DNA of 64,000 bases from Sulfoacidibacillus ferrooxidans (GCF_022606465.1 NZ_JALBUF010000001.1:1-64000); one strand, 5' to 3'; positions 37,611 to 45,875 are shown, numbered from the stretch's first letter. Numbers and translations: made by a program. The notes: generated from the letters alone by a model not told the origin.

Positions 37611-37747
37611 CATCACCCTACACACGGTCGTTTCTTTAGTCCAGATGTCCACATACAGAGTGATGTCAACAGCCATTTTACAGGCGATATCCTGCATGCT
37701 GATGTGAAGAAGTTTTTTACGATCAAATAACTATGGCTGCTTCTTGT

Positions 37748-38755
37748 TTAAAAAGCACCATTTTCCATGACTTTTTTCATCCATGGACCGGGCAGACCAT
37801 ACCGCTCTAACCAATTAAACGTCTCGCGCATCGACGCATAGTAATGATGATTTTCCAGTGTGTGATGTCCCGTTGCATAGAGTCTGATATCAACAACTTT
37901 CGATTGCATGCGCATTTTATCATAAAACAATTGCACTGCTTGCCACATAACGTGATGGTCTTCTTCTCCTTGAAGTAACAAGACAGGGGCTTTTATACCC
38001 GATATGTGATCGATAGGAGAACGGACTAGATACTTTGCAGGTTCTGATCCTTTAGGTCCATATGCATCCTCGATATAACTGATGTCATACACTCGACTTT
38101 CGTGCAATTGTTGCGCTAGCGAAACGGTGACATCATACCCAACGAAAGGACTTGTAGCAACTACTGCGCGAATGTCACTCATTGTAGAGGCAAGCATCAG
38201 CGCAACGCCACCTCCCATAGAAACACCCCATAAATAAATGTCATCTGGTTTCACTTCGCCAAGGGATAGCACCGCCCGAATCGCATTTTGTGCATCTACT
38301 GTGTCACCGAGCATACCTGCAACGCTTCCCCCGCTCTCCATATACCCTCTGTATTCGGGAGTGATCGTGATAATCTTAGAAGAATATACGCCAATAGCTG
38401 GTTGACCGTACTTCGCGTGTTGAATCCTTGCATCAGCTACAACATAACCTCCATGTAAAAACACAAGAAGTGGATAGTGCCCTTTGCGCTTTGGTTCCGT
38501 AAGAAATGCCTCTACCTTCTGTTGATCGCTCCAATAAAAAAGCTTATAAACATTGATATGGGGATTATCTATTTCACCCTTTAGGTTGACTAACGACATC
38601 GATGCAATTTCTCCATTTTTTTCACTGTAATTCATCGCATCTGTATGAATAATAGGAATAAAATAAAAACTAACGAGTACACATGTAACGATATATATGG
38701 CCACGATGCGGACACGTCTGTGCACTCCACTTAGAAATGGTGTCATCCGCGCCAT
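37748..38755 (-). CDS. membrane-anchored alpha/beta hydrolase (prolyl-oligopeptidase-like)
   Basis: 335 residues. An N-terminal signal anchor (about 13-35) places the enzyme outside the membrane. The hydrolase core shows an HGG oxyanion motif (LLVFLHGGY), the nucleophile elbow GVSMGG, an acid in LLQGEEDHHVMW and the His in ATGHHTLE. The layout suggests an S9-type peptidase or acyl esterase. The ATG at 38755 follows GAGGGTGA. It stands alone. Substrate unknown. Confidence 0.8.
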   Translation of the reverse strand: MARMTPFLSGVHRRVRIVAIYIVTCVLVSFYFIPIIHTDAMNYSEKNGEIASMSLVNLKGEIDNPHINVYKLFYWSDQQKVEAFLTEPKRKGHYPLLVFLHGGYVVADARIQHAKYGQPAIGVYSSKIITITPEYRGYMESGGSVAGMLGDTVDAQNAIRAVLSLGEVKPDDIYLWGVSMGGGVALMLASTMSDIRAVVATSPFVGYDVTVSLAQQLHESRVYDISYIEDAYGPKGSEPAKYLVRSPIDHISGIKAPVLLLQGEEDHHVMWQAVQLFYDKMRMQSKVVDIRLYATGHHTLENHHYYASMRETFNWLERYGLPGPWMKKVMENGAF

Positions 38756-38913
38756 GATCGTCACCCTCACAGTTATCTATATCAATCGTACTCTTCATCG
38801 CATGCCTATAAAATAAGCAAATAATTGAAATATCTACTTATTTATAGTATACTATCAGAAGACATAAAATCAATATAAGATTCTGTATGCCACTTTATGA
38901 TATGCACTCACCA

Positions 38914-40053
38914 TCAGTAGTCAGGTTTTGCATGAGAAGTAGACGGCACCTTCGTTTTTTTCTTCGCCCTCCATTGTTTAAACAGTTGAAAGTACTTGAC
39001 CAAAGCAAGTAAAACAACCACTCCACCATATACAGGTTGCATTTTTTGCGATAAGACCACATCCTTAAAGTCAATGGCATCCGATAATGTAGGAGGGATA
39101 AGTGCTCCATAAAAAATAAGCGCTGCTATACTAGGCGCAAACCGGCGATAATTATGAGCACGTGCAATTGAAGCTGCCATCAGTGCGAGCAAGTACATCA
39201 TTAACCCAAGTCTCGCAAGTGCAACCACCAACCATATGACAGCATACACTGCCTCCACGTGCTGAATGTACCTACCAAAATAGATGAGTTTCACCGCCTC
39301 CATAAACGGGAAAAATAAATAATCATCTGTTGGATAAGGAAATTTCATTTGCACGATGGCCAATCGGATCATGCCGATAATCAGTGTTGCAAAAGCAACG
39401 ATGTAAAAAGATCGACGATAACTCGTATAACTGCGAACATACGGTCTTAACATTAAATAATCTATAAATTCACCTAAAAATCCAACGTGTAACACGCCTG
39501 ATTGTAACAGCGTAGGAATGCCTGGACCTAATATCGGAGGTAAATTATGTATACTGCAACTTTTTAAAGTTAACATATCCCATACGATTAATATGCCAAA
39601 CAGCATCCCAAACACGATAAGATTAGCTCGTCCTAACACCTCAACTCCATAGTAAACTGGAATAATCATCGCTAAAATACAAACGAATAAGGTAACTGCT
39701 ACTGGTGTCGTCGGCAAAAAAACAGATCGTATTTGTTCACTATCAAATGTGACACTCATCGATACATCCATTAATAACGGAATAAATAACATCATTCCAA
39801 AGATTGTCCCTAATATTGGGCCGAAAGTTTCAGCGATATGGTCAATCAAATTTTTAGATGGGTCTTTAAAGAGAGGCAGCAAAATAGTCATTAATGCAAT
39901 GATGCCAAGTTGACTGATCATAAGCAATAGATCAGCAGCACTATGACCCCAGTGAATGAGAACAAGGATAGCAGGATCCATTTCCTTAGCCATGACTAAA
40001 ATAAAGAAGATAGCTATTAACTGATTTGGGCTAATATGACCATCTTTAATCAC
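38914..40053 (-). CDS. GerAB-family spore germination permease
   Basis: A 379-residue protein with about ten membrane helices, beginning ISPNQLIAIFFILVMAKEMDPA. It belongs to the spore_permease branch of the APC superfamily, the B subunits of germinant receptors, which bind the amino-acid germinant. The GTG at 40053 is chosen because GAGGAGA is eight bases upstream; the ATG nine codons before has no spaced site. No A or C subunit gene adjoins it. Confidence 0.87.
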   Translation of the reverse strand: MIKDGHISPNQLIAIFFILVMAKEMDPAILVLIHWGHSAADLLLMISQLGIIALMTILLPLFKDPSKNLIDHIAETFGPILGTIFGMMLFIPLLMDVSMSVTFDSEQIRSVFLPTTPVAVTLFVCILAMIIPVYYGVEVLGRANLIVFGMLFGILIVWDMLTLKSCSIHNLPPILGPGIPTLLQSGVLHVGFLGEFIDYLMLRPYVRSYTSYRRSFYIVAFATLIIGMIRLAIVQMKFPYPTDDYLFFPFMEAVKLIYFGRYIQHVEAVYAVIWLVVALARLGLMMYLLALMAASIARAHNYRRFAPSIAALIFYGALIPPTLSDAIDFKDVVLSQKMQPVYGGVVVLLALVKYFQLFKQWRAKKKTKVPSTSHAKPDY

Positions 40054-40269
40054 TAAGAAAATCTCCTCACAAAGTACCATGCTTTTTTACAGATCATTAT
40101 TCTTTGTCTTTCCCCAATTGCAGGCTAATTATCACATCTATCACCAAATCTTCACAAATAGGATGCGCAGATTGAAAGTGATCTCCTCTACTTTGAAAAA
40201 CCATGATCTAATGATAAGATGGGTATGCAGAGAATGCGCAGATGCGCAGAGAGAAAGAGGGGCCTCCCA

Positions 40270-40593
40270 TTGTCAAACCACGACGAACACGATGATGAAC
40301 ACCAACACGATCATGAGCATGAATTCGTTGATGAAGAAGTCGTCATACTAGAAGATGAAGACGGCAATGAACATGAATTTCTGATCGCTGAAACATTTGA
40401 AGTTGAAACGCGAATTTATGCAGTACTTGTATCTGCAGATGGCACGACAGAAGAAGGATTTATTTTCCGTGTAGAAGAAAAGGATGTTGATGGGGAACAA
40501 TTTTTGGACTTCATCGCCATTGAAGACGATGCAGAGTGGACAAATGTAGAACGCGTGTATAACGAGATGCTTGAGGAAGATGAACAAGAATAG
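40270..40593 (+). CDS. DUF1292 (YrzB-like) protein
   Basis: A 107-residue, very acidic protein. A His/Glu/Asp-rich N-terminus (NHDEHDDEHQHDHEHE) precedes the DUF1292 core EVVILEDEDGNEHEFLIAET and YAVLVSADGTTEEGFIFRVEE. The TTG at 40270 is chosen because AGAGGGG precedes it; an ATG at 40219 is in frame but lacks this. YrzB homologues usually sit beside yrrK/yrvM-type genes, which are absent here. The His-rich start may bind metal. Confidence 0.75.
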   Translation: MSNHDEHDDEHQHDHEHEFVDEEVVILEDEDGNEHEFLIAETFEVETRIYAVLVSADGTTEEGFIFRVEEKDVDGEQFLDFIAIEDDAEWTNVERVYNEMLEEDEQE

Positions 40594-40648
40594 TGAGCAG
40601 TACTAGCACATGGCGCAAGAGTAGGCAAAAAGCTAATCACCTCTCTAT

Positions 40649-40713
40649 GCATCCCATAAAAAATGCTTCCCGCATGTACTAACAGTGCGCAGGAAGCATT
40701 TTTTATGGGATGC
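40649..40713 (+). terminator. 22-bp perfect stem-loop after DUF1292 gene
   Basis: Perfectly complementary 22-base arms at 40649-40670 and 40692-40713 around a 21-base loop with an inner CGCA/TGCG pair. The A6/T6 run lies within the stem. It is a probable terminator of the DUF1292 gene. Confidence 0.65.
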
Positions 40714-40810
40714 GTGTAGAATATCATGAAGAAAATCGCTCCAACCATCGATCATCGCTTAGCAAAACCAGAAAAACACACGCAGTTTTACGACAACAAA
40801 TCATAAACAC

Positions 40811-40848
40811 AAAAAAGATGCTTCTCATTATCGAAAAAGCATCTTTTA
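40811..40848 (-). terminator. terminator of the Ser-Met-Thr tRNA cluster
   Basis: On the minus strand AAAAGATGCTT pairs with AAGCATCTTTT, followed by T's. It lies directly downstream of the tRNA-Thr gene. Confidence 0.85.
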
Positions 40849-40856
40849 CTACTTCA

Positions 40857-40931
40857 TGGAGCCACTTCCCGGATTCGAACCGGGGACCTGCTCATTACGA
40901 GTGAGCTGCTCTACCCCTGAGCCAAAGTGGC
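40857..40931 (-). tRNA. tRNA-Thr (CGT)
   Basis: Acceptor GCCACTT/AAGTGGC, D-loop GGCTCAGGGGTAGAGC, anticodon loop CTCGTAA (CGT), T-loop GGTTCGAATCC, encoded CCA. Last tRNA of a three-gene cluster. Confidence 0.95.
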
Positions 40932-40940
40932 AATAATTCA

Positions 40941-41017
40941 TGGTGGCGGAGAAGGGACTCGAACCCCCGACACTGCGGGTATGAACCGCATGCTCTAACC
41001 AGCTGAGCTACTCCGCC
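40941..41017 (-). tRNA. tRNA-Met (CAT), elongator type
   Basis: Acceptor GGCGGAG, anticodon loop TTCATAC, T-arm GGGGGTTCGAGTCCC, encoded CCA. The body is like Bacillus elongator tRNA-Met and not like the initiator; a tRNA-Ile2 cannot be fully excluded. Confidence 0.93.
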
Positions 41018-41020
41018 GTC

Positions 41021-41113
41021 TGGCGGAGAGAGTGGGATTCGAACCCACGAGACGGTTAAAGCCGCCTACACGATTTCCAATCGTGCTCCTTCGACCAACT
41101 CGGACATCTCTCC
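41021..41113 (-). tRNA. tRNA-Ser (GGA)
   Basis: Class II tRNA with a long variable arm (GGCGGCTTTAACCGTC); anticodon GGA in GATTGGAAATC, acceptor GGAGAGA, encoded CCA. First gene of the cluster. Confidence 0.95.
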
Positions 41114-41234
41114 GTGCGACAAGAGATAATATACCACAAATCCTTGGGACAGGCAACTAATATCATGCAAATATAGTCTAAAATTAATTGCACACATCTT
41201 CCTTATACTGCCTATACATGATGATCAACATCAA

Positions 41235-41666
41235 CTATTTTGATTTTGGCAATTGCGCAAGTTGAATCTTGTATGCACGTAATAGTCCGAGTAAATCATG
41301 AAACCAAGGACCACCATACGCAACCAACACTCCTGCAGATAAGTAATCCATACCATCACCTACCCACTCAGGCGATATATTTGCCCAGATTGGCGTAAGC
41401 TTTAGCATTTCTAAGGGATGAATTTGTGCAACACCCGCCAACACGGTGCCATTTAAACCTGCGAGAAAGTGAATATTGACGTTACGCAGTGCATCCTCAT
41501 AGAGTTCATCCCACTTACTATCGTTTGGCTCTGCCTTTGCCTGTAAATGCAAAAAATGTAGGCGTTTTTTCATTTGTTGCGTAATCGCTTGTGCACCTGT
41601 TGATACGGCTGCCATGACGGCAACAAATTGCATCAATTCATCCACATGATTCACGCCCCTTTTCAT
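41235..41666 (-). CDS. hypothetical protein with two hydrophobic segments
   Basis: 143 residues. Hydrophobic stretches FVAVMAAVSTGAQAI (about 12-26) and AGLNGTVLAGVA, then a Trp/Gly-rich end (YLSAGVLVAYGGPWFHDLLGLL). The middle is charged (KAEPNDSKWDELYED). The ATG at 41666 lies three bases after GAGAGGGG; a GTG eight codons in is possible. It follows the trpE terminator and does not belong to that operon. Not recognised. Confidence 0.55.
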   Translation of the reverse strand: MKRGVNHVDELMQFVAVMAAVSTGAQAITQQMKKRLHFLHLQAKAEPNDSKWDELYEDALRNVNIHFLAGLNGTVLAGVAQIHPLEMLKLTPIWANISPEWVGDGMDYLSAGVLVAYGGPWFHDLLGLLRAYKIQLAQLPKSK

Positions 41667-41712
41667 CTGCCCCTCTCTCACATTACTCCACACAATTTGT
41701 CCGTTAGAACAT

Positions 41713-41747
41713 AAAAACAGTGTGGATGAACACCCACACTGTTTTTA
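41713..41747 (-). terminator. Rho-independent terminator after trpE
   Basis: AAAAACAGTGTGG pairs with CCACACTGTTTTT around a short loop, ending in T's on the minus strand. It closes the trpG-trpE unit. Confidence 0.9.
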
Positions 41748-41802
41748 TGCAAGATTCTTCTCTCACCAACCATCATGCAGGAATCCATACGCTTAATAAC
41801 TC

Positions 41803-43233
41803 CTAATAAATTGTTGCACGTAAAGCACCTAGCTTATGGTCGCATTCCTTCCATTCTTGGTCTGCATCTGAATCAGCTACAATACCAGCTCCTGCTTGCA
41901 AATAACACACGTTATCTTGATAGACCACAGTGCGAATAATAATTGCCGTATCCACGTTACCAAGCACATCAAACATACCAATAATTCCACCATAAGGTCC
42001 TCGGTGAACATCTTCTAATTCATCAATAATTTCCATCGCCCGCACTTTAGGAGCACCAGACAACGTCCCAGCTGGAAATGTAGATAAAAACACATCAAAA
42101 GGACTTATGCCATCGAGAATTTTTGCAGATACCCGCGAAACCAAATGATACACATGTGAATATTCCTCAATTTCAAGTAACTGCTCTACTTGTACAGTAC
42201 CTGGAACTGCGATGCGACCAATGTCATTTCTACAGAGATCGACTAACATCACATGCTCTGCGCGCTCTTTTGGATCATGTTGCAAATCATCAATCAACCG
42301 CTGATTTTCTTCAGGTGTACTACCTTTGCCTTTTGATGTTCCTGCAATAGGTCGCATTTGCACATCTTTTCCCTCGATACGCAATTGCATTTCTGGACTG
42401 GCACCAAAGATGAGATACGATCCATAGTGAGCGTAAAACATATAGGGAGATGGATTCATCTTGCGTAAACGTCCATACACTTCGAGTGTATCAACGTCTC
42501 CCATTACACGTAACCGCTTAGAAATGACACATTGAAAGACATCTCCAGCACGAACATACTCCTTAATACGCTCTACACGTTGACGATATACTTCAAGTGA
42601 AACGTCCTCATGGGAAGTCAGTTTCGTTTGATCATATCCTCTAAAGAAAAGTGGCTGTGTTCTAGCCGTCTCCATAATACGCTCAACGTCTTCAATTAAA
42701 GGACCATCAACACCGTCTATATCATGCACATAAACAACCGTCATCTCCGGTGTGATATGCATCACGATGCGATGAATCTGCAAATGAAAGTCGTCAATTT
42801 CGCGATCATCGTGTGTTGACACAGGAATTTTTTCAAAATAACGTATCGCATCATAGCCAAAAAATCCAAGATACCCAAAAGCGTATGCTGGTAACTGTAC
42901 CTCTACAGCAAACGAATGTAAGATTTCATCTAAACGTGTCGAGAGATCACCACAGATCGTTTGCGAAGAATCCATATGAAGTCGTTCTACTACCGATTTG
43001 TGACCACTCAGTGAAAGCTGATTTCCTTTCCCCTTGACAGCTATCATTGGGAAAAGACCAATCATCGACGAGCAATATGATTTATTAGCATCCGTAACAG
43101 AGTCGAGCAAAAACGCTTGATCTTCCCCATATTCACGAACAAATGCAACAAAAAATGCAAATGCCTCTGCTTGTGTTTTCAATTCATAACGCGTCGTCCG
43201 CACTCGTAACTCTTCATCTACATGTGTAGTCAT
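41803..43233 (-). CDS. trpE: anthranilate synthase component I (TrpE/PabB family)
   Basis: Chorismate-using enzyme of 476 residues. The motifs AYAFGYLGFFGYDAIRYFE, PIAGTSKGKG, DLCRNDIGR, HLVSRV, FPAGTLSGAPKVRAMEII and GPYGGIIG are present. The Ala in PIAGT is typical of TrpE, where PabB usually has Lys, so anthranilate synthase is favoured. The ATG overlaps the trpG stop (ATGA). No trpDCFBA follows, so folate synthesis (PabB) remains an alternative and one pair may serve both pathways. Confidence 0.87.
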   Translation of the reverse strand: MTTHVDEELRVRTTRYELKTQAEAFAFFVAFVREYGEDQAFLLDSVTDANKSYCSSMIGLFPMIAVKGKGNQLSLSGHKSVVERLHMDSSQTICGDLSTRLDEILHSFAVEVQLPAYAFGYLGFFGYDAIRYFEKIPVSTHDDREIDDFHLQIHRIVMHITPEMTVVYVHDIDGVDGPLIEDVERIMETARTQPLFFRGYDQTKLTSHEDVSLEVYRQRVERIKEYVRAGDVFQCVISKRLRVMGDVDTLEVYGRLRKMNPSPYMFYAHYGSYLIFGASPEMQLRIEGKDVQMRPIAGTSKGKGSTPEENQRLIDDLQHDPKERAEHVMLVDLCRNDIGRIAVPGTVQVEQLLEIEEYSHVYHLVSRVSAKILDGISPFDVFLSTFPAGTLSGAPKVRAMEIIDELEDVHRGPYGGIIGMFDVLGNVDTAIIIRTVVYQDNVCYLQAGAGIVADSDADQEWKECDHKLGALRATIY

Positions 43234-43880
43234 ACTTGAACCTCCTCAGAGACTGAAGTTTTCCTACCTGTAGTTGAGGATGAATCGGTTTGTTGATGCT
43301 TTGCCCATTCATCCGCGATCAAAAGGAAATTCTCGATTAATTCATGCCCATACTCCGTTAAAACAGCTTCCGGATGAAACTGGACACCAAAAACCGGATA
43401 TGTTGCGTGTGAAAGAGCCATGATCACACCGTCATCTGTTGTCGCTATAACGCGAAGCTCTTGTGGTAGAGAATTTGGCTCAACAACTAATGAGTGATAT
43501 CTAGCTGCGGTATATCGTGCCGGGATACGTGTAAACAACTCTGACTCTCCATTGTGTTCAATGATTGACGTTTTTCCATGCATCAGTGTCTTAGCTCGCA
43601 CAATTTGTGCACCAAATGCTTGACCGATCGATTGATGTCCCAAGCACACCCCTAACATAGGAATAGAAGTATATAATTGTTGAACAACGTGAACTGAGAT
43701 CCCCGCTTCAAGCGGTGTGCATGGCCCAGGAGACAGTACAATCCCATGAGGATTGAGTGCTTTGACCTGCTCAACCGTTATCTCATCGTTGCGAAATACA
43801 CGAACATCCGCTCCAGCCATCTTCATATATTGCACTAAATTAAACGTAAATGAATCATAATTATCAATCACAACAATCAC
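43230..43880 (-). CDS. trpG: glutamine amidotransferase TrpG/PabA
   Basis: The glutaminase subunit that feeds ammonia to TrpE/PabB. 216 residues, starting VIVVIDNYDSFTFNLVQY. The triad is intact: Cys in MLGVCLGHQ (about 80) and His/Glu in FGVQFHPEAVLTEYG. The GTG at 43880 is chosen (GGGGGG eight bases upstream); ATG 43898 is the alternative. A polar tail (QQTDSSSTTGRK) extends beyond the family norm. A structured leader precedes it. Confidence 0.9.
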   Translation of the reverse strand: MIVVIDNYDSFTFNLVQYMKMAGADVRVFRNDEITVEQVKALNPHGIVLSPGPCTPLEAGISVHVVQQLYTSIPMLGVCLGHQSIGQAFGAQIVRAKTLMHGKTSIIEHNGESELFTRIPARYTAARYHSLVVEPNSLPQELRVIATTDDGVIMALSHATYPVFGVQFHPEAVLTEYGHELIENFLLIADEWAKHQQTDSSSTTGRKTSVSEEVQV

Positions 43881-43910
43881 GCCGGGAACCCCCCTCATAA
43901 AATTGGCAAC

Positions 43911-43939
43911 AAAAAAACCGCGCCGGTTCCGTCGTGGTT
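43911..43939 (-). terminator. terminator/attenuator hairpin in the trpG leader
   Basis: On the minus strand AACCACGACG and CGGCGCGGTT pair with two mismatches around GAAC and are followed by T7. It ends about 30 bases before the trpG start, so it would stop transcription before the gene unless bypassed. Confidence 0.65.
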
Positions 43940-43991
43940 AAGGTTATCTTTGCATGCTAAATAAACATGCTGCTTAACATATACAAAAACG

Positions 43992-44057
43992 CTAAGCTCT
44001 CCTCAACTCAAACGACTCTAGTCTAACGCCGAAAAACGGCGACTCTTCTCTTGGCTC
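43992..44057 (-). promoter_or_regulatory. (G/U)AG-triplet array in trpG leader
   Basis: Nine GAG/UAG triplets on the transcribed strand, most separated by two bases, are broken by a small CGCCG/CGGCG hairpin (44028-44041) and one 8-base gap. This resembles the binding array of the tryptophan-sensing protein TRAP. Whether TRAP exists in this organism is not shown. Confidence 0.4.
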
Positions 44058-44063
44058 ATTGCA

Positions 44064-44092
44064 AGCATACTGCGTATCCAGCATTGCGTCAA
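44064..44092 (-). promoter_or_regulatory. sigma-A promoter of trpG-trpE
   Basis: TTGACG (44087-44092), a 17-base spacer and TATGCT (44064-44069) on the minus strand. It lies about 185 bases before trpG, leaving a long leader. Confidence 0.75.
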
Positions 44093-44118
44093 TACTCAAT
44101 CGAAACCTTCATGATGAT

Positions 44119-44161
44119 AAAAAGAGTTTACTAAGTAACGATGACTTAGTAAACTCTTTTT
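44119..44161 (-). terminator. terminator of the eight-tRNA cluster
   Basis: AAAAAGAGTTTACTAAGT and its complement with a 7-base loop; A/T runs on both ends. It lies downstream of tRNA-Ile and just upstream of the trp promoter. Confidence 0.9.
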
Positions 44162-44184
44162 ATCACTTACTCGTTTTTTGACTA

Positions 44185-44261
44185 TGGTGGGCCTAAGTGG
44201 ACTTGAACCACTGACCTCACGATTATCAGTCGTGCGCTCTAGCCAGCTGAGCTATAGGCCC
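44185..44261 (-). tRNA. tRNA-Ile (GAT)
   Basis: Acceptor GGGCCTA/TAGGCCC, anticodon loop CTGATAA, T-loop GGTTCAAGTCC, encoded CCA. Confidence 0.96.
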
Positions 44262-44262
44262 A

Positions 44263-44338
44263 TGGTTGCGGGGGCAGGACTCGAACCTGCGACCTTCGGG
44301 TTATGAGCCCGACGAGCTGCCAACTGCTCCACCCCGCG
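44263..44338 (-). tRNA. initiator tRNA-fMet (CAT)
   Basis: Starts CGCGGGGTGGAGCAG with the unpaired C1-A72 and three G-C pairs in the anticodon stem (CGGGCTCATAACCCG), the hallmarks of the initiator. CCA encoded. Confidence 0.96.
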
Positions 44339-44370
44339 ACGAGTGTACATCCAATTTAACAGTGAATTTA

Positions 44371-44445
44371 TGGTGGGCGGTGGCAGGATCGAACTGCCGA
44401 CCCCTCGCGTGTGAGGCGAGTGCTCTCCCGCTGAGCTAACCACCC
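44371..44445 (-). tRNA. tRNA-Val (CAC)
   Basis: Acceptor GGGTGGT, anticodon loop CTCACAC (CAC), T-arm GGCAGTTCGATCCTGCC, encoded CCA. Confidence 0.95.
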
Positions 44446-44484
44446 ATCCTATCACAATAATCTTCGTGTCACAATAAACTTTCA

Positions 44485-44559
44485 TGGTGACCCCAAGGGG
44501 ATTCGAACCCCTGTTCCCACCGTGAAAGGGTGGTGTCTTAACCGCTTGACCATGGGGCC
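44485..44559 (-). tRNA. tRNA-Glu (TTC)
   Basis: Acceptor GGCCCCA, anticodon loop CTTTCAC, T-arm AGGGGTTCGAATCCCCT, encoded CCA. Confidence 0.96.
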
Positions 44560-44563
44560 TTTA

Positions 44564-44638
44564 TGGCTCCCCGAGTAGGATTCGAACCTACGACCCTCCG
44601 GTTAACAGCCGGATGCTCTACCGCTGAGCTATCGAGGA
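44564..44638 (-). tRNA. tRNA-Asn (GTT)
   Basis: Acceptor TCCTCGA, anticodon loop CTGTTAA, T-loop GGTTCGAATCC, encoded CCA. Confidence 0.95.
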
Positions 44639-44643
44639 ATATC

Positions 44644-44719
44644 TGGTGGAGCTAAGCGGATTCGAACCGCTGACCTCTTGAGTGCGATTCAAGCGCTCTA
44701 CCAACTGAGCTATAGCCCC
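44644..44719 (-). tRNA. tRNA-Ala (CGC)
   Basis: Acceptor GGGGCTA, anticodon stem CTTGA/TCAAG with loop ATCGCAC (CGC), T-arm AGCGGTTCGAATCCGCT, encoded CCA. Confidence 0.93.
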
Positions 44720-44745
44720 CGATATGAACTACACATTCAAGAGAG

Positions 44746-44831
44746 TGGTGCCGAAGGCCGGACTCGAACCGGCACGGGGGTTACCCGCGCGCTTTTGAGG
44801 CGCGTGCGTCTGCCAATTCCGCCACTTCGGC
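44746..44831 (-). tRNA. tRNA-Leu (CAA)
   Basis: Class II tRNA: acceptor GCCGAAG, anticodon loop CTCAAAA, long variable arm (GGGTAACCCCC), T-loop GGTTCGAGTCC, encoded CCA. Confidence 0.95.
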
Positions 44832-44837
44832 AACTAA

Positions 44838-44914
44838 TGGTGTGCCCGGAGAGATTCGAACTCCCGGCCTTTTGATTCGTAGTCAAACGCTCTATCCAGC
44901 TGAGCTACGGGCAC
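44838..44914 (-). tRNA. tRNA-Arg (ACG)
   Basis: Acceptor GTGCCCG, anticodon loop CTACGAA, T-arm GGGAGTTCGAATCTCTC, encoded CCA. First gene of the cluster. Confidence 0.95.
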
Positions 44915-45081
44915 TTGTCTTAGCGACACGAGTAGAATATCATTTTCGCCTATATGAAGTCAAGTCTAGATGCTTATTTTTTTAATGTTCCCGATAGTAT
45001 CGATGAACTACTAGAGATGAACTACTCTCTTACTAAACAATCATTGTATATGAACATCCTACTACAATTGATCCAATATGT

Positions 45082-45120
45082 TTGACAACACCTGCCCTCA
45101 CCTATACCATTAGGGGTATA
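45082..45120 (+). promoter_or_regulatory. promoter with CstR/CsoR-type operator
   Basis: TTGACA at 45082-45087 is followed at 17 bases by TACCAT (-10). The -10 lies in an interrupted palindrome TATACCATTAGGGGTATA (45103-45120), with ATACC/GGTAT half-sites like those bound by CsoR-family repressors. Two CstR-like genes are encoded 1.4 and 1.9 kb away. Confidence 0.6.
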
Positions 45121-45153
45121 TATGAAGTAGTTTACATGTAGGAGTGTTGAACG

Positions 45154-45720
45154 ATGGATGTTATTATTATCGGCGGCGGAGTTGCTGGCCTTAGTTGCGC
45201 ACTGTATACGAGCAAGGCAGGGATGGAGACTGTGGTTATCGATCAGCAGACCTCTCAACTCGGTTCAGTAAAAGCAGTATTTAATTTCCCTGGCTTTGCA
45301 CAAGGCATCGCTGGTGAAGACTGGTTGTTAGCTGCACGAGAACAAGTAACGACAGCAGGCGCTACGCTAACTTTAGGAAAAGCTACAGAGCTTAAAACAA
45401 CAAATAGACCCTATACCGTCATCACAGAGGATGGTCGCAGCTTCACTGCTCCTTATGTCGTATTGGCTGTCAATCTTGGATTTGAATTACTCACAAAGCA
45501 CGACTATGCTTTACTTGTAAACGAGCATGTACCTAGTCGAAAAATCCGTCATATTGAAGGTATCGGTTATGATGGGAAGACTGCACAGCCGGGAATATAT
45601 GCAGCAGGTCTCATCGCTAATGTTCCAAGTCAATCAGTGATCGCAGCAGGCCAAGGAGCCTTTGTTGGTGTTCAAATTGCTAGTGAATTTTTACAAAAGC
45701 CTTTTATGTGGCACGACTAA
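45154..45720 (+). CDS. half-size thioredoxin-reductase-like FAD protein
   Basis: A 188-residue flavoprotein. The N-terminal FAD motif VIIIGGGVAGLSCALYTSKAGM is intact, and the C-terminal FAD motif PGIYAAGLIANVPSQSVIAAGQG follows directly after a short middle. The NAD(P)H domain and CxxC disulfide of normal thioredoxin reductases (about 310 residues) are missing. It probably binds FAD but must take electrons another way. A CstR-type operator overlaps its promoter, tying it to the rhodanese/thiol locus on the other strand. Confidence 0.8.
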   Translation: MDVIIIGGGVAGLSCALYTSKAGMETVVIDQQTSQLGSVKAVFNFPGFAQGIAGEDWLLAAREQVTTAGATLTLGKATELKTTNRPYTVITEDGRSFTAPYVVLAVNLGFELLTKHDYALLVNEHVPSRKIRHIEGIGYDGKTAQPGIYAAGLIANVPSQSVIAAGQGAFVGVQIASEFLQKPFMWHD

Positions 45721-45734
45721 TCGCTACAAGACGT

Positions 45735-45792
45735 ACTCATGGCTACCCTTCTATAGGCATACTTAGTCGTCTATAGAAGGGTAGCCATGAGT
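45735..45792. terminator. 22-bp perfect stem-loop between convergent genes
   Basis: Arms 45735-45756 and 45771-45792 are perfectly complementary around a 14-base loop. There is no T-tract. It separates the FAD protein gene from the convergent methyltransferase gene. Confidence 0.55.
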
Positions 45793-45875
45793 GTTTCAGA
45801 AAGCAACTTTGAACAAGTAAGCTACACTCTTCTCACCACTACGTGCGCTAGTTATAGCGTAAACATTGCGTTGAA

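Noticed and set aside
43911-44118. T-box riboswitch upstream of trpG
   Set aside because: GGAACCGGCGCGG only loosely recalls the T-box core; the conserved AGGGTGGNACCGCG and the specifier/antiterminator arrangement are not found.
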